A stretch of 64,000 nucleotides of DNA from Cupriavidus pauculus (lineage in GTDB: Bacteria; Pseudomonadota; Gammaproteobacteria; Burkholderiales; Burkholderiaceae). Made by a program: the position numbers and the translations under genes. The first letter of the stretch is position 1; each line of letters opens with the position of its first letter. Shown here piece after piece: positions 38,605 to 47,954 of the stretch. Below the pieces are notes generated by a model that saw only the letters and a list, made by a program, of their open reading frames with translations, ran no database searches and had not been told where the DNA came from. Location: the NCBI RefSeq assembly GCF_008693385.1, contig NZ_CP044065.1, forward strand, positions 1,116,001-1,180,000, written 5' to 3'.

Positions 38605-41600
38605 CTAACGCTGCGCGACGAGGCGCGCCTGCAGCATGTCGCGCTCCGCGGGGGCCGGCGTCTGCAGGTAGTGGAACTTGCCGGAGACCTGTGTGGCGAT
38701 GGCAATGCCGTCGCGGAACAGGATGCGGTTGCCGGTGAGGGCGGGGACCTTGTCGCCGGGGAGGATCGTGCCGCAGAGGTTGAGCGGGTCGATGGCCGAG
38801 ATGGCGATCAGTTCGCCGTCGTGCGGGCGGCGGCGCATGTCGCGTAGCAGCGGGATGGCTTCGGGCAGCGCGAACTGTTCGCCCGACAGGCCGGCGACGA
38901 AGCGGCCGCCGCGGACTTCGCCGCGGGCTTCCAGGCGATGGTAGACGGGCAGCAGTTCGCGCCACGACGGCAGCCATGCGGCTTCGCGTTCCAGCAGGCT
39001 CCAGAACATGACGCCGTAGCGGCGCAGCAGCGTCATGGCGATGTGTTCGAGCGTTTCCGGGTCCGTGCGGCGGAGGCCCGCTGCGCGCGGGGCGGGCGAG
39101 GGAGGGCTGGCGGCGGCATCGGTGACGACGGTGTCCGCCACGATCTCGCTCGCGCGCGTGGTGACCGTCACCGCGTCGGGCCGGCGGACCAGTGCCCAGC
39201 GGCCCGCTTCCTCCATCGTCGGTCCCGCGCCACGCCGTCGCCGGCGGTCCATCGTATTGCGCTTGCTCGCGGGCACGAGCATCGCGCGCAGGCCCGCATA
39301 GCTGTCGGCGTTCACGAGTCCCGTGGCGACCAGTTCCCCGAGCGCGTTCTCCAGTTCGGCGGGCAGCAGCCGCGCATCGTGGGCGAGTTCGTCGTAGAAC
39401 ATCGCGCCGTGTTGCCGCAGCGCTTCCAGCACGCGCGCGGCGCGCGGGGAGACTTCGATATCGGTGGCATTGGCCGGCATCGCATGCCAGGTCGCGAGCT
39501 GCCGGCGCGGCAGCAGCACCAGCGGTGTGGCACGCACGGGACCGCCGCTCGCGCTGGCCGGCGCGCCCAGCCGCGTCCACACGATGCGGCCCGCGCGGCA
39601 AAGGTCGTCGAGCCAGAGGCCCGCGTACTCCTTCACGCGCGGCGCCAGCAGTTCGGACTCCCATGCGCCGGCCGGCGCTTCGAAGCCTTCCAGCTGGGCC
39701 AGTGCCTGTGGCAGGGCGTCGCTGCCCTGGAGGCGTGTGTCCTCCGACAGGTGTTGCCATGCGAACAGAAACCGCATGAAGTCCTGCCGCTCGACGGGCT
39801 CGATCTCGCGGCGCAGTTTGCGGATGGTGTATCGGTGGATGCGCGCGAGCAGATGACGCTCGCACCATTGCTCCGCCGTCGCGCCGGCCGGCCGCCCCGG
39901 CGTAAAGCGGCCACGCATCACGTACCCTTCGCGCTCGAGTTGCGCCAGCGCGATGGCGACCGTGCCCTCGGGCAGCGCCAGCGGCGCGGCGATCTCGGCG
40001 AGGGTTTGCGGGCCGAAGCCCGACAGCCGCGCGCGCAGCAGCTCCACCAGCGCGTCGTCGCGCGTCCATGGGCCATCTCCCTGCGCTGCTGCGACATCGA
40101 TGCCAACATTGATGCCGACGTTGACGCCATAAGCCGCCCGCACACACGCCAGCCGCTCCCGTGCCACCCACAGGCTCGTCTCCCCATTCACATCGTGGAG
40201 CATCGCGCGCCCACCCGCGGCCAGCGCCGCGAGCCATTCGGGCCAGCCCGCGTTGGCCGACGCCTCGGCCTCCGTGATGCAGGCCAGCGACATCAGCGCC
40301 TCCTGCATTTCATCGGCATTGCGCGCGGTCGGCCACGCCTCGTCGGCCACGGCGGCGATGGCACCGGCGTCGAGCGCGCCCATATCGTCGGTCGACGCCG
40401 GATCGGTCCAGCGCCGGTTGAGCACCGCCTGCGTGCGGCGCTCCTCGATGGGCGCGTCGTCGAGGTAGGCATAGGGCCGTGCGCCCAGCACCTCCATCGC
40501 CAGCGGCGAGGGCGCCGGCAGATCGCGCGCGATCAGGCGCAGTTCGCCCGCTTCCATGCGGCGCAGCAGCGCAATCCATCCTTCGCTGTCCATCGCCTCG
40601 TGCAGGCAGTCGTCGAGCGTCTGTTCGACCAGCGGATGATCGGGCAGCTCGCGTTCGCCGACGATATTCTCGAGGCAGGCCGCCTGATCGGGAAACACGG
40701 CGGCCAGCAGATCGTCGCTCTTCATGCGCTGTAATTGCGGCGCCACCTTGCGGCCGCCGAGAAAGCGCGGCAACGCCAGCGCGGTCGTTGCATTCCAGCG
40801 CCAGCGCACATTGAACAGCGGCGCATCGAGCAGCGCCTGCACCAGCACGTGCTCGGCGCTGGACGACTTCAGGTAATGCCATACCTCGTCGAGCGCAAAG
40901 CTGTGGCTCTCCGACAGCGACAGCACGATCGCATCCTCGGTGGCCGCCGCCTGCAATTCGAAGTTGAACGTGCGGCAGAAGCGCTTGCGCAGCGCCAGTC
41001 CCCACGCGCGATTGATGCGGCTGCCATAGGGCGCATGGACGACCAGCTGCATGCCGCCGGACTCGTCGAAGAAGCGCTCCATCACGAGCGTATCGTGCGT
41101 GGGCAGCGCGGTAAGGGCCGCGCGCGCACGGGCCAGATACTCGACGATCTGCCGCGCGGCATCCTCGTGCAGTCCGATATGCGTCTGCAACCAGCCGACC
41201 GCATGATCGATCGCCGCCGCGCCATCGCCGATGTCGTCAACGCTGCCCGGCAGCCGATCGCCCAACAGTCGATCGATCTCCGCGCGCAGGCGTGCCACGC
41301 CCAGTGACAGGGCATCGCTGCGTCCCGGCGCCTCGCCGATCCAGAACGGAATATTCGGCGCGGCGCCATGCGCGTCCACCACGCGCACCTTGCCCGCTTC
41401 GATCCGCTGAATGCGATACGACGTATTGCCAAGCTGGAAGACATCGCCGGCCAGGCTCTCCACCGCGAAGTCTTCATGCACGGTGCCGACGTTCTGTCCG
41501 CTGGGCTCGAGCACCACCGTGAAGTCGGCGTTGTCGGGAATCGTCCCGCCGGACGTGACGGCCGTCATCCTGGCGCCGCGCCGCGCGCGCACGGTGCCGC

Positions 41601-43041
41601 TGACCGTATCGCGATGCAGGTAGGCGCCGCGCACGCCCTGGCGTCCCGTATAGCCTTCGGCCAGCGTGCGCAGCACCGCGTCGAAATGCGCGCGGTCGAG
41701 CGTGGCGTACGGTGTCGCGCTGCGGATCAGCGCGAACAGCGCGTCTTCTTCCCATTCGCGCAGGCCTACCTCGGCGACAATCTGCTGCGCCATGACGTCG
41801 AGCGGCGCCACCGGAATACGCAGTACATCGAGCTCGTCGCGGCGCACGCAGTCGAGCAGCGCCGCGCATTCGATCAGGTCGTCGCGCGAAGTGGGAAACA
41901 GCCGGCCCTTGGGCAGGCCGCCGACATGGTGGCCCGAGCGGCCCACGCGCTGGAGAAACGACGCGATGCTGCGCGGCGAACCGATCTGGCAGACCAGATC
42001 GACATCGCCGATATCGATGCCGAGCTCGAGCGATGCCGTGGCAATGAGCACGCGCAATGCGCCGCGCTTGAGGCGCTGCTCGGCATCGAGCCGGTATTCC
42101 TTTGCCAGGCTGCCGTGATGCGCGGCCACATGTTCGCCGCCGATACGGTCGGCGAGGTGCCGCGCCATGCGCTCGGCCATGCGGCGCGTGTTGACGAAGA
42201 TCAGCGTGGTGCGATGCTGCGCGGAGAGCTCGGCAAGCCGGTCGTAGACGCGCTCCCAGACCTCGTTGGCGATCACGGCCTCGAGCGGCACCGGTGGCAG
42301 CTCGAGCGCGAGGTCGCGCTTGCGCACGTGGCCGACATCGACGATCTCGCAGGTCTTGCCGGTACCGCTCAGGAAATCCGCAACGGCCGACAGGGGCTTC
42401 TGGGTCGCCGACAACCCGACGCGCACGGGCGGGCGCTCGCACAATGCATCGAGCCGCGCGAGGCTCAGCGCGAGATGGCTGCCGCGCTTGTTGCCCGCGA
42501 CCGCGTGAATTTCATCGACGATCACGGTGCGCACGCCGGCCAGCATCGCGCGGCCCGAGTCCGAGGCCAGCAGCACGTAGAGCGATTCCGGGGTGGAGAC
42601 GAGGATATGGGGCGGCCGCCGGCGCATGGCGTTGCGTTCGGCCTGTGGCGTGTCGCCCGTGCGCACGGCGGTGCGAATGCCATGCGCGGGCAGGCCCATG
42701 GCCTCGAGCTCGGCGCCGATGCCCGCGAGCGGCGCCAGCAGGTTGACGCGGATGTCGTTGGAGAGGGCCTTCAGCGGGGAGACGTAGAGGACGCGCGTCT
42801 CATCGGGCAGGGGCGTTTCCACGCTCTCCCGCACGAGTGCGTCGATCGCGGCCAGGAACGCGGTCAGCGTCTTGCCGGAGCCCGTGGGCGCCGCGATCAG
42901 CGTCGGCTGCCCGCGCTGGATCAGCGGCCACGCGCGCGCCTGCGCTTCCGTGGCGCGCGGAAAGGTCGCGGCAAACCATGCCGCCACCGCGGGATGGAAA
43001 TCCTGCAAGGCGTCCAAGTCGGCGTGGGGGGTGCGCATCAT
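38605..43041 (-). CDS. lhr: Large ATP-dependent helicase Lhr
   Basis: Superfamily-2 DNA helicase of 1478 residues, close to E. coli Lhr (about 1500). Walker A APTGSGKT (51-58), DEIH box (176-179), SAT motif III (211-213) and motif VI QRVGRSGH (364-371) form the core; winged-helix and β-barrel modules follow. The long C-terminal domain is of the type reported to act as uracil-DNA glycosylase in E. coli Lhr. It translocates 3'-5' on DNA and unwinds RNA:DNA hybrids; a repair role is expected. The start has two adjacent ATGs (43041, 43038). A 12-bp triple repeat lies inside (40093-40128). Confidence 0.95.
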   Translation of the reverse strand: MMRTPHADLDALQDFHPAVAAWFAATFPRATEAQARAWPLIQRGQPTLIAAPTGSGKTLTAFLAAIDALVRESVETPLPDETRVLYVSPLKALSNDIRVNLLAPLAGIGAELEAMGLPAHGIRTAVRTGDTPQAERNAMRRRPPHILVSTPESLYVLLASDSGRAMLAGVRTVIVDEIHAVAGNKRGSHLALSLARLDALCERPPVRVGLSATQKPLSAVADFLSGTGKTCEIVDVGHVRKRDLALELPPVPLEAVIANEVWERVYDRLAELSAQHRTTLIFVNTRRMAERMARHLADRIGGEHVAAHHGSLAKEYRLDAEQRLKRGALRVLIATASLELGIDIGDVDLVCQIGSPRSIASFLQRVGRSGHHVGGLPKGRLFPTSRDDLIECAALLDCVRRDELDVLRIPVAPLDVMAQQIVAEVGLREWEEDALFALIRSATPYATLDRAHFDAVLRTLAEGYTGRQGVRGAYLHRDTVSGTVRARRGARMTAVTSGGTIPDNADFTVVLEPSGQNVGTVHEDFAVESLAGDVFQLGNTSYRIQRIEAGKVRVVDAHGAAPNIPFWIGEAPGRSDALSLGVARLRAEIDRLLGDRLPGSVDDIGDGAAAIDHAVGWLQTHIGLHEDAARQIVEYLARARAALTALPTHDTLVMERFFDESGGMQLVVHAPYGSRINRAWGLALRKRFCRTFNFELQAAATEDAIVLSLSESHSFALDEVWHYLKSSSAEHVLVQALLDAPLFNVRWRWNATTALALPRFLGGRKVAPQLQRMKSDDLLAAVFPDQAACLENIVGERELPDHPLVEQTLDDCLHEAMDSEGWIALLRRMEAGELRLIARDLPAPSPLAMEVLGARPYAYLDDAPIEERRTQAVLNRRWTDPASTDDMGALDAGAIAAVADEAWPTARNADEMQEALMSLACITEAEASANAGWPEWLAALAAGGRAMLHDVNGETSLWVARERLACVRAAYGVNVGINVGIDVAAAQGDGPWTRDDALVELLRARLSGFGPQTLAEIAAPLALPEGTVAIALAQLEREGYVMRGRFTPGRPAGATAEQWCERHLLARIHRYTIRKLRREIEPVERQDFMRFLFAWQHLSEDTRLQGSDALPQALAQLEGFEAPAGAWESELLAPRVKEYAGLWLDDLCRAGRIVWTRLGAPASASGGPVRATPLVLLPRRQLATWHAMPANATDIEVSPRAARVLEALRQHGAMFYDELAHDARLLPAELENALGELVATGLVNADSYAGLRAMLVPASKRNTMDRRRRRGAGPTMEEAGRWALVRRPDAVTVTTRASEIVADTVVTDAAASPPSPAPRAAGLRRTDPETLEHIAMTLLRRYGVMFWSLLEREAAWLPSWRELLPVYHRLEARGEVRGGRFVAGLSGEQFALPEAIPLLRDMRRRPHDGELIAISAIDPLNLCGTILPGDKVPALTGNRILFRDGIAIATQVSGKFHYLQTPAPAERDMLQARLVAQR
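40093..40128. repeat. Three tandem 12-bp units inside lhr
   Basis: GACATCGATGCC, AACATTGATGCC and GACGTTGACGCC follow one another. On the coding strand they give GVNV-GINV-GIDV, so the repeat adds an in-frame loop between modules in the C-terminal half of Lhr. It is probably slippage-derived. Confidence 0.7.
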
Positions 43042-43094
43042 CGTGATATTGGGATGATAGCGCCGAATGGAAGGGCTTCTGTCGCGGTCCGTTC

Positions 43095-43328
43095 TCAGTG
43101 GGGCGTCGCGCCCCCGGCGTCATAGATCTTCTCGCACCACGCCGCGCTCGCGCCGAGCAGCTTCGACAGCTTCTTCGCCGCAACGCGCTGCACGCGCGCG
43201 ATCTCCGCCTCCAGCCGCGAAGCGGGTCCGGAGAGCGTCAGCGCGGCCATGAACTTGTCGCCCGCGCCGAACAGCGGCGTGGCAAACGCGGCCGTATAGA
43301 CATCGCGCGCGCAGCCGTCGCCGGCCTT
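43095..43328 (-). pseudogene. Remnant of an IclR-family regulator (C-terminal part)
   Basis: The minus strand encodes about 77 codons with no start before an in-frame TGA (43329-43331). It resembles the end of an IclR effector domain: DVYTAAFATPLFGAGDK, MAALTLSGPASRLE, then VQRVAAKKLSKLLGAS. The HTH and most of the ligand domain are missing. It lies between lhr and the amidohydrolase gene in the same orientation, which suggests the amidohydrolase/MFS unit once had an IclR regulator. A short sequencing error cannot explain it, since at least 170 residues are missing. Confidence 0.7.
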
Positions 43329-43393
43329 TCAACTGGTCGTGCGCGCGCTGCAGATGGCCCGCTGATCCGGCGCCGCGCGATGAAGGCTGCGCG

Positions 43394-44299
43394 TCAGCCG
43401 AAGCGGAACAGCGCGCGCGCCGAATCGCGCAGCACGATCTGGCGCGTGAAGGCGTCCGGGATCCAGCGATTCAGGGCCGCGCGCGAGGCGTCGTAGTCGA
43501 TGACCTCGCGGTGCTGCGTATGCGGCCAGTCGCTGCCCCAGACGAGCCGCGTGGGGCCGAACGCGTCGAGCATGCGCGCGGTGAGTGCCTCGCCTACCGC
43601 CAGGCCGGAGTCGCCGGCGATATTGCGATAAGCGGCCGACAGCTTGACCCACACCTGTCCCGTCGATGCCACCGCGCACAGATCGTCGAGCCCGGGGTCC
43701 GCGGCGCCGAGCGTCGGATCGGGCCGGCCGAAATGATCGATCACGACCGTGCACTGCTGCGCAATCAGCGCGGGGAGCAGCGCACCGAGATCGCCGGCGC
43801 CGCGATGGATTTCCACATGCCACCCCAGCGCATTGACGCGCGCGAGCAGCGCGGGCCAGCGGCCATCGCGCAGGTCCGGCAGCGGCCGGCCGATCAGGTT
43901 CAGCCGTATGCCGACCACGCCGGCCTCGTGCATCGATGCGAGTTCACGGTCGCACACGCTTTCGCACATTTCCGGCTCGATGACCGCCACGCCGCGGAAC
44001 CGCCGCGGATAGCGTTTCAGCACATCGAGAAAGAACCCGTTGTCGGTGCCGAGAAAGCTCGGCTGCACGAGCACGGCATGCGAGAGGCCGTTGGCGCGCA
44101 GGTGCGAGACATAGTCGTCGAGCGTGGCATCGTAGTCGGGCGCGTGGCGCCGCTCGGCCGCGAGCGGCAGCCCGCGCACGAACACATGCGCATGGGCATC
44201 CACGGCTTCGACGGGTTGCGCATTGGCGGCCAGCCAGCGCGCATTGTCGGGCGAGAGGGCATCGCTGCCCGTGGCGATCGAGGAAGGAAGACGATCCAT
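43394..44299 (-). CDS. Amidohydrolase family protein (2-pyrone-4,6-dicarboxylate lactonase-like)
   Basis: TIM-barrel hydrolase of 301 residues in the amidohydrolase-2 group. VDAHAHVFVRG carries the HxH metal/active-site pair, EIHRG and VIDHFGRPD the following His/Asp positions, and VWGSDWPHTQ the C-terminal Asp strand. Relatives cleave lactones of aromatic-acid breakdown (LigI) or act as fuconolactonases. The ATG at 44299 has GGAG upstream; a GTG at 44320 would abut the MFS stop. It lies 21 bp downstream of the MFS gene and is likely co-transcribed: import then ring or lactone hydrolysis. Confidence 0.88.
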   Translation of the reverse strand: MDRLPSSIATGSDALSPDNARWLAANAQPVEAVDAHAHVFVRGLPLAAERRHAPDYDATLDDYVSHLRANGLSHAVLVQPSFLGTDNGFFLDVLKRYPRRFRGVAVIEPEMCESVCDRELASMHEAGVVGIRLNLIGRPLPDLRDGRWPALLARVNALGWHVEIHRGAGDLGALLPALIAQQCTVVIDHFGRPDPTLGAADPGLDDLCAVASTGQVWVKLSAAYRNIAGDSGLAVGEALTARMLDAFGPTRLVWGSDWPHTQHREVIDYDASRAALNRWIPDAFTRQIVLRDSARALFRFG

Positions 44300-44320
44300 C
44301 GTACGGCGCTCCGGTAACAC

Positions 44321-45574
44321 TCAGGCCTGCTGCGGCGCGGCACCGGTGGCCGGCTGCGTCCGCGGACGCGGCAGGAACAGCGCGGCGACCACGACGAGGC
44401 CGTACGCGATGCCCGCATCGATACCGAGCGCGGTACCTAGCGGCATCGAGTTGCCCATATGGCCGACGAGGAACGGAAACACCGCCGATACGATGCGCCC
44501 GAAGTTGTAGCAGAAGCCCACACCCGTGCCGCGCACGCCCTGCGGATAGAGCTCGTTGAACAGCGCGCCCATCGTCGCGGGAATGCCGGCCGAGAACAGG
44601 CCGAGCGGAAAGCTCAGGAACAGCATCGCGGTATCGCTGATCGGCAGGAACGCATAGAGGTTCACCGTGATGGCACTGGCCAGCGCGAAGAAGATCACGT
44701 TCCAGCGGCGGCCGATGCGATCCTGCAGCCAGGCGCTGACAAAGCAGCCGATGATGAACGAGACGATCACGACCGACAGATAGCCGCCGGTCCCGAGCAC
44801 CGACAGATGGCGCTCGGTCTTCAGATACGTGGGCAGCCACGTGGTCACCGCGTGATAGCCGCCGTGCGCGCCGAGCCCGATCAACCCGCCGACGATGGTC
44901 TGGCGCAGCACGGACGGGTGAAAGATGCCCGCGAGAATCGACAGTGCGCCGCCGCTCTGGGCAGGGCCCTCGGCCGGCCGTGCCTCGCGCTTCGGCTCCT
45001 CGATGCCGCGGCGCAGATAGAGCACGAGGCCCGCCGGCACGATGCCGATCGCGAACAGCACGCGCCACGCCCACTCGGGCGAGACATACGAGAACACCAC
45101 CGTATAGAGCAGCACGGCAGCGCCCCAGCCAAAGCCCCACGCACTCTGCACGATGCCCATCGCCTTGCCGCGATGGCGCGCGCGCATGGTCTCGGCCAGC
45201 AACACGGAACCCGCGGTCCATTCGCCGCCGAAGCCGAGCCCCTGCAGCGCCTTGAGCACGAGCAACTGCTCATAGTTCTGCGCAAACGCGCACAGGAACG
45301 TGAACAGCGAGAACCAGATGACGGTGACCTGCAGCGCGCGCACGCGGCCGATACGGTCCGAAAGCACGCCCGCCAGCAAACCGCCGACCGCGCCGCCGAC
45401 GAGCGTGACCGCGCCGATCAGGCCGGCCTGGCCCTTGGCGATGCCCCATGTGGCGATCAGGGTCGGAATGACGAGACTGAACAGCTGCGCATCGATGGCA
45501 TCGAGCGCCCAACCGGCAAAGCAACCCCAGAGCGTGCGTTTCTCGGTGGGCGAGATCTCGCGGTACCAGTTCAT
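44321..45574 (-). CDS. MFS transporter, aromatic acid:H+ symporter (AAHS)-like
   Basis: Inner-membrane symporter of 417 residues with 12 hydrophobic segments. GWALDAIDAQLFSLVIPTL in TM1 places the proton-coupled Asp residues typical of AAHS and sialate transporters; the loop DRIGRVRALQ is the MFS A-motif. CAGGAG precedes the ATG. It leads a two-gene unit with the amidohydrolase and is divergent from a LysR gene with a T-N11-A box between. The substrate is probably an aromatic or lactone acid, inferred from the partner. Confidence 0.9.
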   Translation of the reverse strand: MNWYREISPTEKRTLWGCFAGWALDAIDAQLFSLVIPTLIATWGIAKGQAGLIGAVTLVGGAVGGLLAGVLSDRIGRVRALQVTVIWFSLFTFLCAFAQNYEQLLVLKALQGLGFGGEWTAGSVLLAETMRARHRGKAMGIVQSAWGFGWGAAVLLYTVVFSYVSPEWAWRVLFAIGIVPAGLVLYLRRGIEEPKREARPAEGPAQSGGALSILAGIFHPSVLRQTIVGGLIGLGAHGGYHAVTTWLPTYLKTERHLSVLGTGGYLSVVIVSFIIGCFVSAWLQDRIGRRWNVIFFALASAITVNLYAFLPISDTAMLFLSFPLGLFSAGIPATMGALFNELYPQGVRGTGVGFCYNFGRIVSAVFPFLVGHMGNSMPLGTALGIDAGIAYGLVVVAALFLPRPRTQPATGAAPQQA

Positions 45575-45702
45575 GGCAATCTCCTGCGCCGCGGGAGATG
45601 TCGTCCCCTTCACGCGGCAGCTTGTAGTTGTACGTGCGCACCGGCCAGGCCGGGCGCTGCTGCGGAGCATTCTATGCAGCCTGAAATCGCCCGCATACTA
45701 TG

Positions 45703-45723
45703 GATATGATCGTTTTTCATATC
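45703..45723. promoter_or_regulatory. LysR-type operator (GATATGA-N7-TCATATC)
   Basis: A perfect 7-7-7 inverted repeat with T45707-N11-A45719 at its heart. A further GATATG half-site follows at 45729-45734. It lies in the 168-bp gap between the divergent MFS and LysR genes, 19 bp before the LysR start. The strongest LysR box in the window. Confidence 0.65.
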
Positions 45724-45742
45724 ATTCTGATATGCTCGTCCG

Positions 45743-46642
45743 ATGGACACACGCAATCTGAAGTACTTTCTGGCCGTTGTGGATGCCGGCAGCGTCACGC
45801 GGGCCGCCGAAGTGCTCGATATCGCCCAGCCGGCACTGAGCCAGGCCCTCACGCGCATGGAGCGCGATCTCGGGGTCAAGCTGTTTGAACGCACGCGGCG
45901 CGGTGCCGCGTTGACAGCGGCCGGGGAGGCCATCGTCGAGGACGTGCGGCTGAGCGTGGCGCGTATCGACGCAGCCTCCCACCGCGCAAGGGAAATCGGC
46001 GCGCAGCGTGGCGGTCGGCTGACCATCGGTTTTGTGTCCGCCGCGCTGTTCAGCCTGCTGCCGCGCGCCATCGCGTCGCTGCGGCGCGAAGTCCCCAATA
46101 TCGAGCTCGTGCTGCGCGAGATGAGCAACGCGGAGCAGGCCAGTGCGCTGGAGAAAGGGCTCATCGATATCGGCCTGCTGCACACGCCGGTGGCGGTGGG
46201 TGGGCGCATGCGCGAGAAGCTGATCGTGCGCGAGCAGCTGCTGGCCGTGGTGCCGAGCGGCTATCGCGTGGCCGACGATGGCAAGGTCGGACTCAGGGAG
46301 TTATCGGATGCGGGACTGGTCTGGTTTCCGAGCGAGCAACTGCCCGTGATCCGGGCCGGCATCCTGAGCGCGTTCCGCAAGGCCGGCTGCGAGGCCAATG
46401 TCGTGCAGGATGCCAACCGTTCGCTGACGGTGCTCGCATGCGTGGCGGCCGGATGCGGCGCATCGCTGCTGCCGCGTTCGGTGCTGGCGCTACAGTTCGC
46501 GGGCGTGAGCTTTCACGATGTGCGCGATGGCGACAACCTGCCGCCGTTCGAACTGAGCGCTATCTGGCCCACGCGCTCGCGGCCGACGCTCGCCGACCGC
46601 TTTGCCGCGTTGCTGACAGACGATAGCCCTATAGCCCTATAG
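45743..46642 (+). CDS. LysR family transcriptional regulator (CynR/CbbR-like)
   Basis: LysR regulator of 299 residues. It begins MDTRNLKYFLAVVDAG, the HTH follows (SVTRAAEVLDIAQPALSQAL), and the effector domain contains the GFVSAALFSLLPRA strand. No ribosome site is evident, and the operator lies directly upstream, consistent with autorepression. Divergent from the MFS/amidohydrolase unit, its likely target. The stop is 3 bp from the end of the isomerase gene. Confidence 0.92.
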   Translation: MDTRNLKYFLAVVDAGSVTRAAEVLDIAQPALSQALTRMERDLGVKLFERTRRGAALTAAGEAIVEDVRLSVARIDAASHRAREIGAQRGGRLTIGFVSAALFSLLPRAIASLRREVPNIELVLREMSNAEQASALEKGLIDIGLLHTPVAVGGRMREKLIVREQLLAVVPSGYRVADDGKVGLRELSDAGLVWFPSEQLPVIRAGILSAFRKAGCEANVVQDANRSLTVLACVAAGCGASLLPRSVLALQFAGVSFHDVRDGDNLPPFELSAIWPTRSRPTLADRFAALLTDDSPIAL

Positions 46643-46645
46643 CTC

Positions 46646-47434
46646 TTACACGCGCGTGACGAGATACGGCTTGAGCCAGCCCAGACCCGCCGACGTGCCC
46701 GCGCGCGGACGGTATTCGCAGCCAATCCAGCCGGTATAGCCAAGCCCATCGATGACGTCGAACAGATACGGATAGTTGAGCTCGCCCGTATCGGGCTCGT
46801 GCCGCTCCGGCACACCCGCGATCTGGATATGGCCGATGCCCGCGAAGTCGCGCCTGAGCTTGACCGCGAGGTCGCCCTCCATGATCTGGCAGTGATAGCA
46901 GTCGAACTGCACGCGCAGGTTGGCCGCGCCGACCTGCTCGCGAATCGTGTGCGCGTCGTCCTGACGGCTCAGGAAGTAACCCGGCATGTCGCGCGTGTTG
47001 ATGGGCTCCATCAGCACCGTCATGCCATGCGCGGCCGCGGAGGCCGCGGCGTAGGCGAGGTTCTCGAGGTAGACCGCGCGGCAGCGCGCGTGGTCCGCAT
47101 CGGCGGGGACGATGCCGGCCATCACATGCACGCGATCGTTGCCGAGCACGGCCGCGTACTCGAGGGCTTGCGCGAAGCCTTCGCGGAACTCCGCCTCGCG
47201 GCCGGGCAGTGCCGCGGTACCGCGCTCGCCCGCTGCCCAGTTGCCGGGCGGCGCGTTGAACAGTGCCTGCGCGAGGCCGTTGTCGTCGAGCCGCTTGCGA
47301 ATCTCGCTGGCGGGATGCTCGAACGGGAACAGGTACTCGACGGCCTGGAACCCATCCGCGGCAGCAGCGGCAAAGCGGTCCAGGAAACCGTGCTCGTTGT
47401 ACATCATCGAGAGGTTCGCGGCAAAGCGCGGCAT
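46646..47434 (-). CDS. hyi: Hydroxypyruvate isomerase family protein (Hyi/OtnI-like)
   Basis: Cytoplasmic TIM-barrel sugar isomerase of 262 residues. [12 protein letters not shown] near the N-terminus, [13 protein letters not shown], the metal-binding [24 protein letters not shown] and [10 protein letters not shown] are the characteristic strands of hydroxypyruvate/2-oxo-tetronate isomerases, with the two glutamates (MEPIN and GCEYRP) as metal ligands. It interconverts hydroxypyruvate and tartronate semialdehyde or the C4 homologues. No glyoxylate carboligase or tartronate semialdehyde reductase gene is adjacent, so the pathway assignment is open. Confidence 0.88.
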   Translation of the reverse strand: MPRFAANLSMMYNEHGFLDRFAAAAADGFQAVEYLFPFEHPASEIRKRLDDNGLAQALFNAPPGNWAAGERGTAALPGREAEFREGFAQALEYAAVLGNDRVHVMAGIVPADADHARCRAVYLENLAYAAASAAAHGMTVLMEPINTRDMPGYFLSRQDDAHTIREQVGAANLRVQFDCYHCQIMEGDLAVKLRRDFAGIGHIQIAGVPERHEPDTGELNYPYLFDVIDGLGYTGWIGCEYRPRAGTSAGLGWLKPYLVTRV

Positions 47435-47513
47435 GTCAGTCTCCTTGTGTCACGAGCGGTCGATTCTACTATCATGACGCCTCGATTCGTTTCCACCGCT
47501 GTCGCGCTCCGTC

Positions 47514-47939
47514 ATGTCCATCACCGTCGTCGTCTGTCCCTGGTCCGAAGCCCAGGCGCGCGCAAGCGCCATCCGTTTCACGGTATTCGTGGAGGAGCAA
47601 CGCGTGCCGCAGGAACTCGAACTCGACGAGTGGGATGCGCAGTGCTGGCACGCGCTGGCGCTGCAGCCCGACGGTACCGCCGTGGCCACGGGCCGCCTGC
47701 TGCCCGACGGCCATATCGGCCGCATGGCCGTGCTGGCCACCGCGCGTGGCACGGGGGTCGGTTTCAAGGTGCTGGAGGCGCTGATGGCCAAGGCCCAGGC
47801 GCTTGGCTACAGGGAACTGGCGCTCAATGCGCAGACCCACGCGGCGCCGTTCTACGCGCGCGCGGGTTTCGAGCAGGTGGGGGAAGAATTCGAAGAGGCC
47901 GGCATCCCGCACGTGGAGATGCGCAAGACGCTCGCCTGA
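47514..47939 (+). CDS. GNAT family N-acetyltransferase (YjcF/ElaA-like)
   Basis: Acetyl-CoA-dependent acetyltransferase of 141 residues. RFTVFVEEQRVPQELELDEWD in the first third is typical of the YjcF-like group, and MAVLATARGTGVG is the acetyl-CoA pyrophosphate loop (R/Q-x-x-G-x-G/A). FYARAGFEQVGEEFEEAGIPH forms the final strand. Acceptor unknown. Monocistronic, between a minus-strand isomerase and a minus-strand NRDE gene; the 79-bp upstream gap shows no clear promoter. Confidence 0.88.
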   Translation: MSITVVVCPWSEAQARASAIRFTVFVEEQRVPQELELDEWDAQCWHALALQPDGTAVATGRLLPDGHIGRMAVLATARGTGVGFKVLEALMAKAQALGYRELALNAQTHAAPFYARAGFEQVGEEFEEAGIPHVEMRKTLA

Positions 47940-47954
47940 AGAAACGGCCGCGTA

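Noticed and set aside
37382..40237. Minus-strand frame of 951 codons spanning the epoxide hydrolase and the end of lhr
   Set aside because: It crosses the real lhr stop in another frame and lies antisense to the epoxide hydrolase; no motifs.
43321..43393. Possible short coding end on the plus strand (FQLVVRALQMAR then stop)
   Set aside because: Too short for assignment and not attached to any recognisable gene; overlaps the IclR remnant junction.
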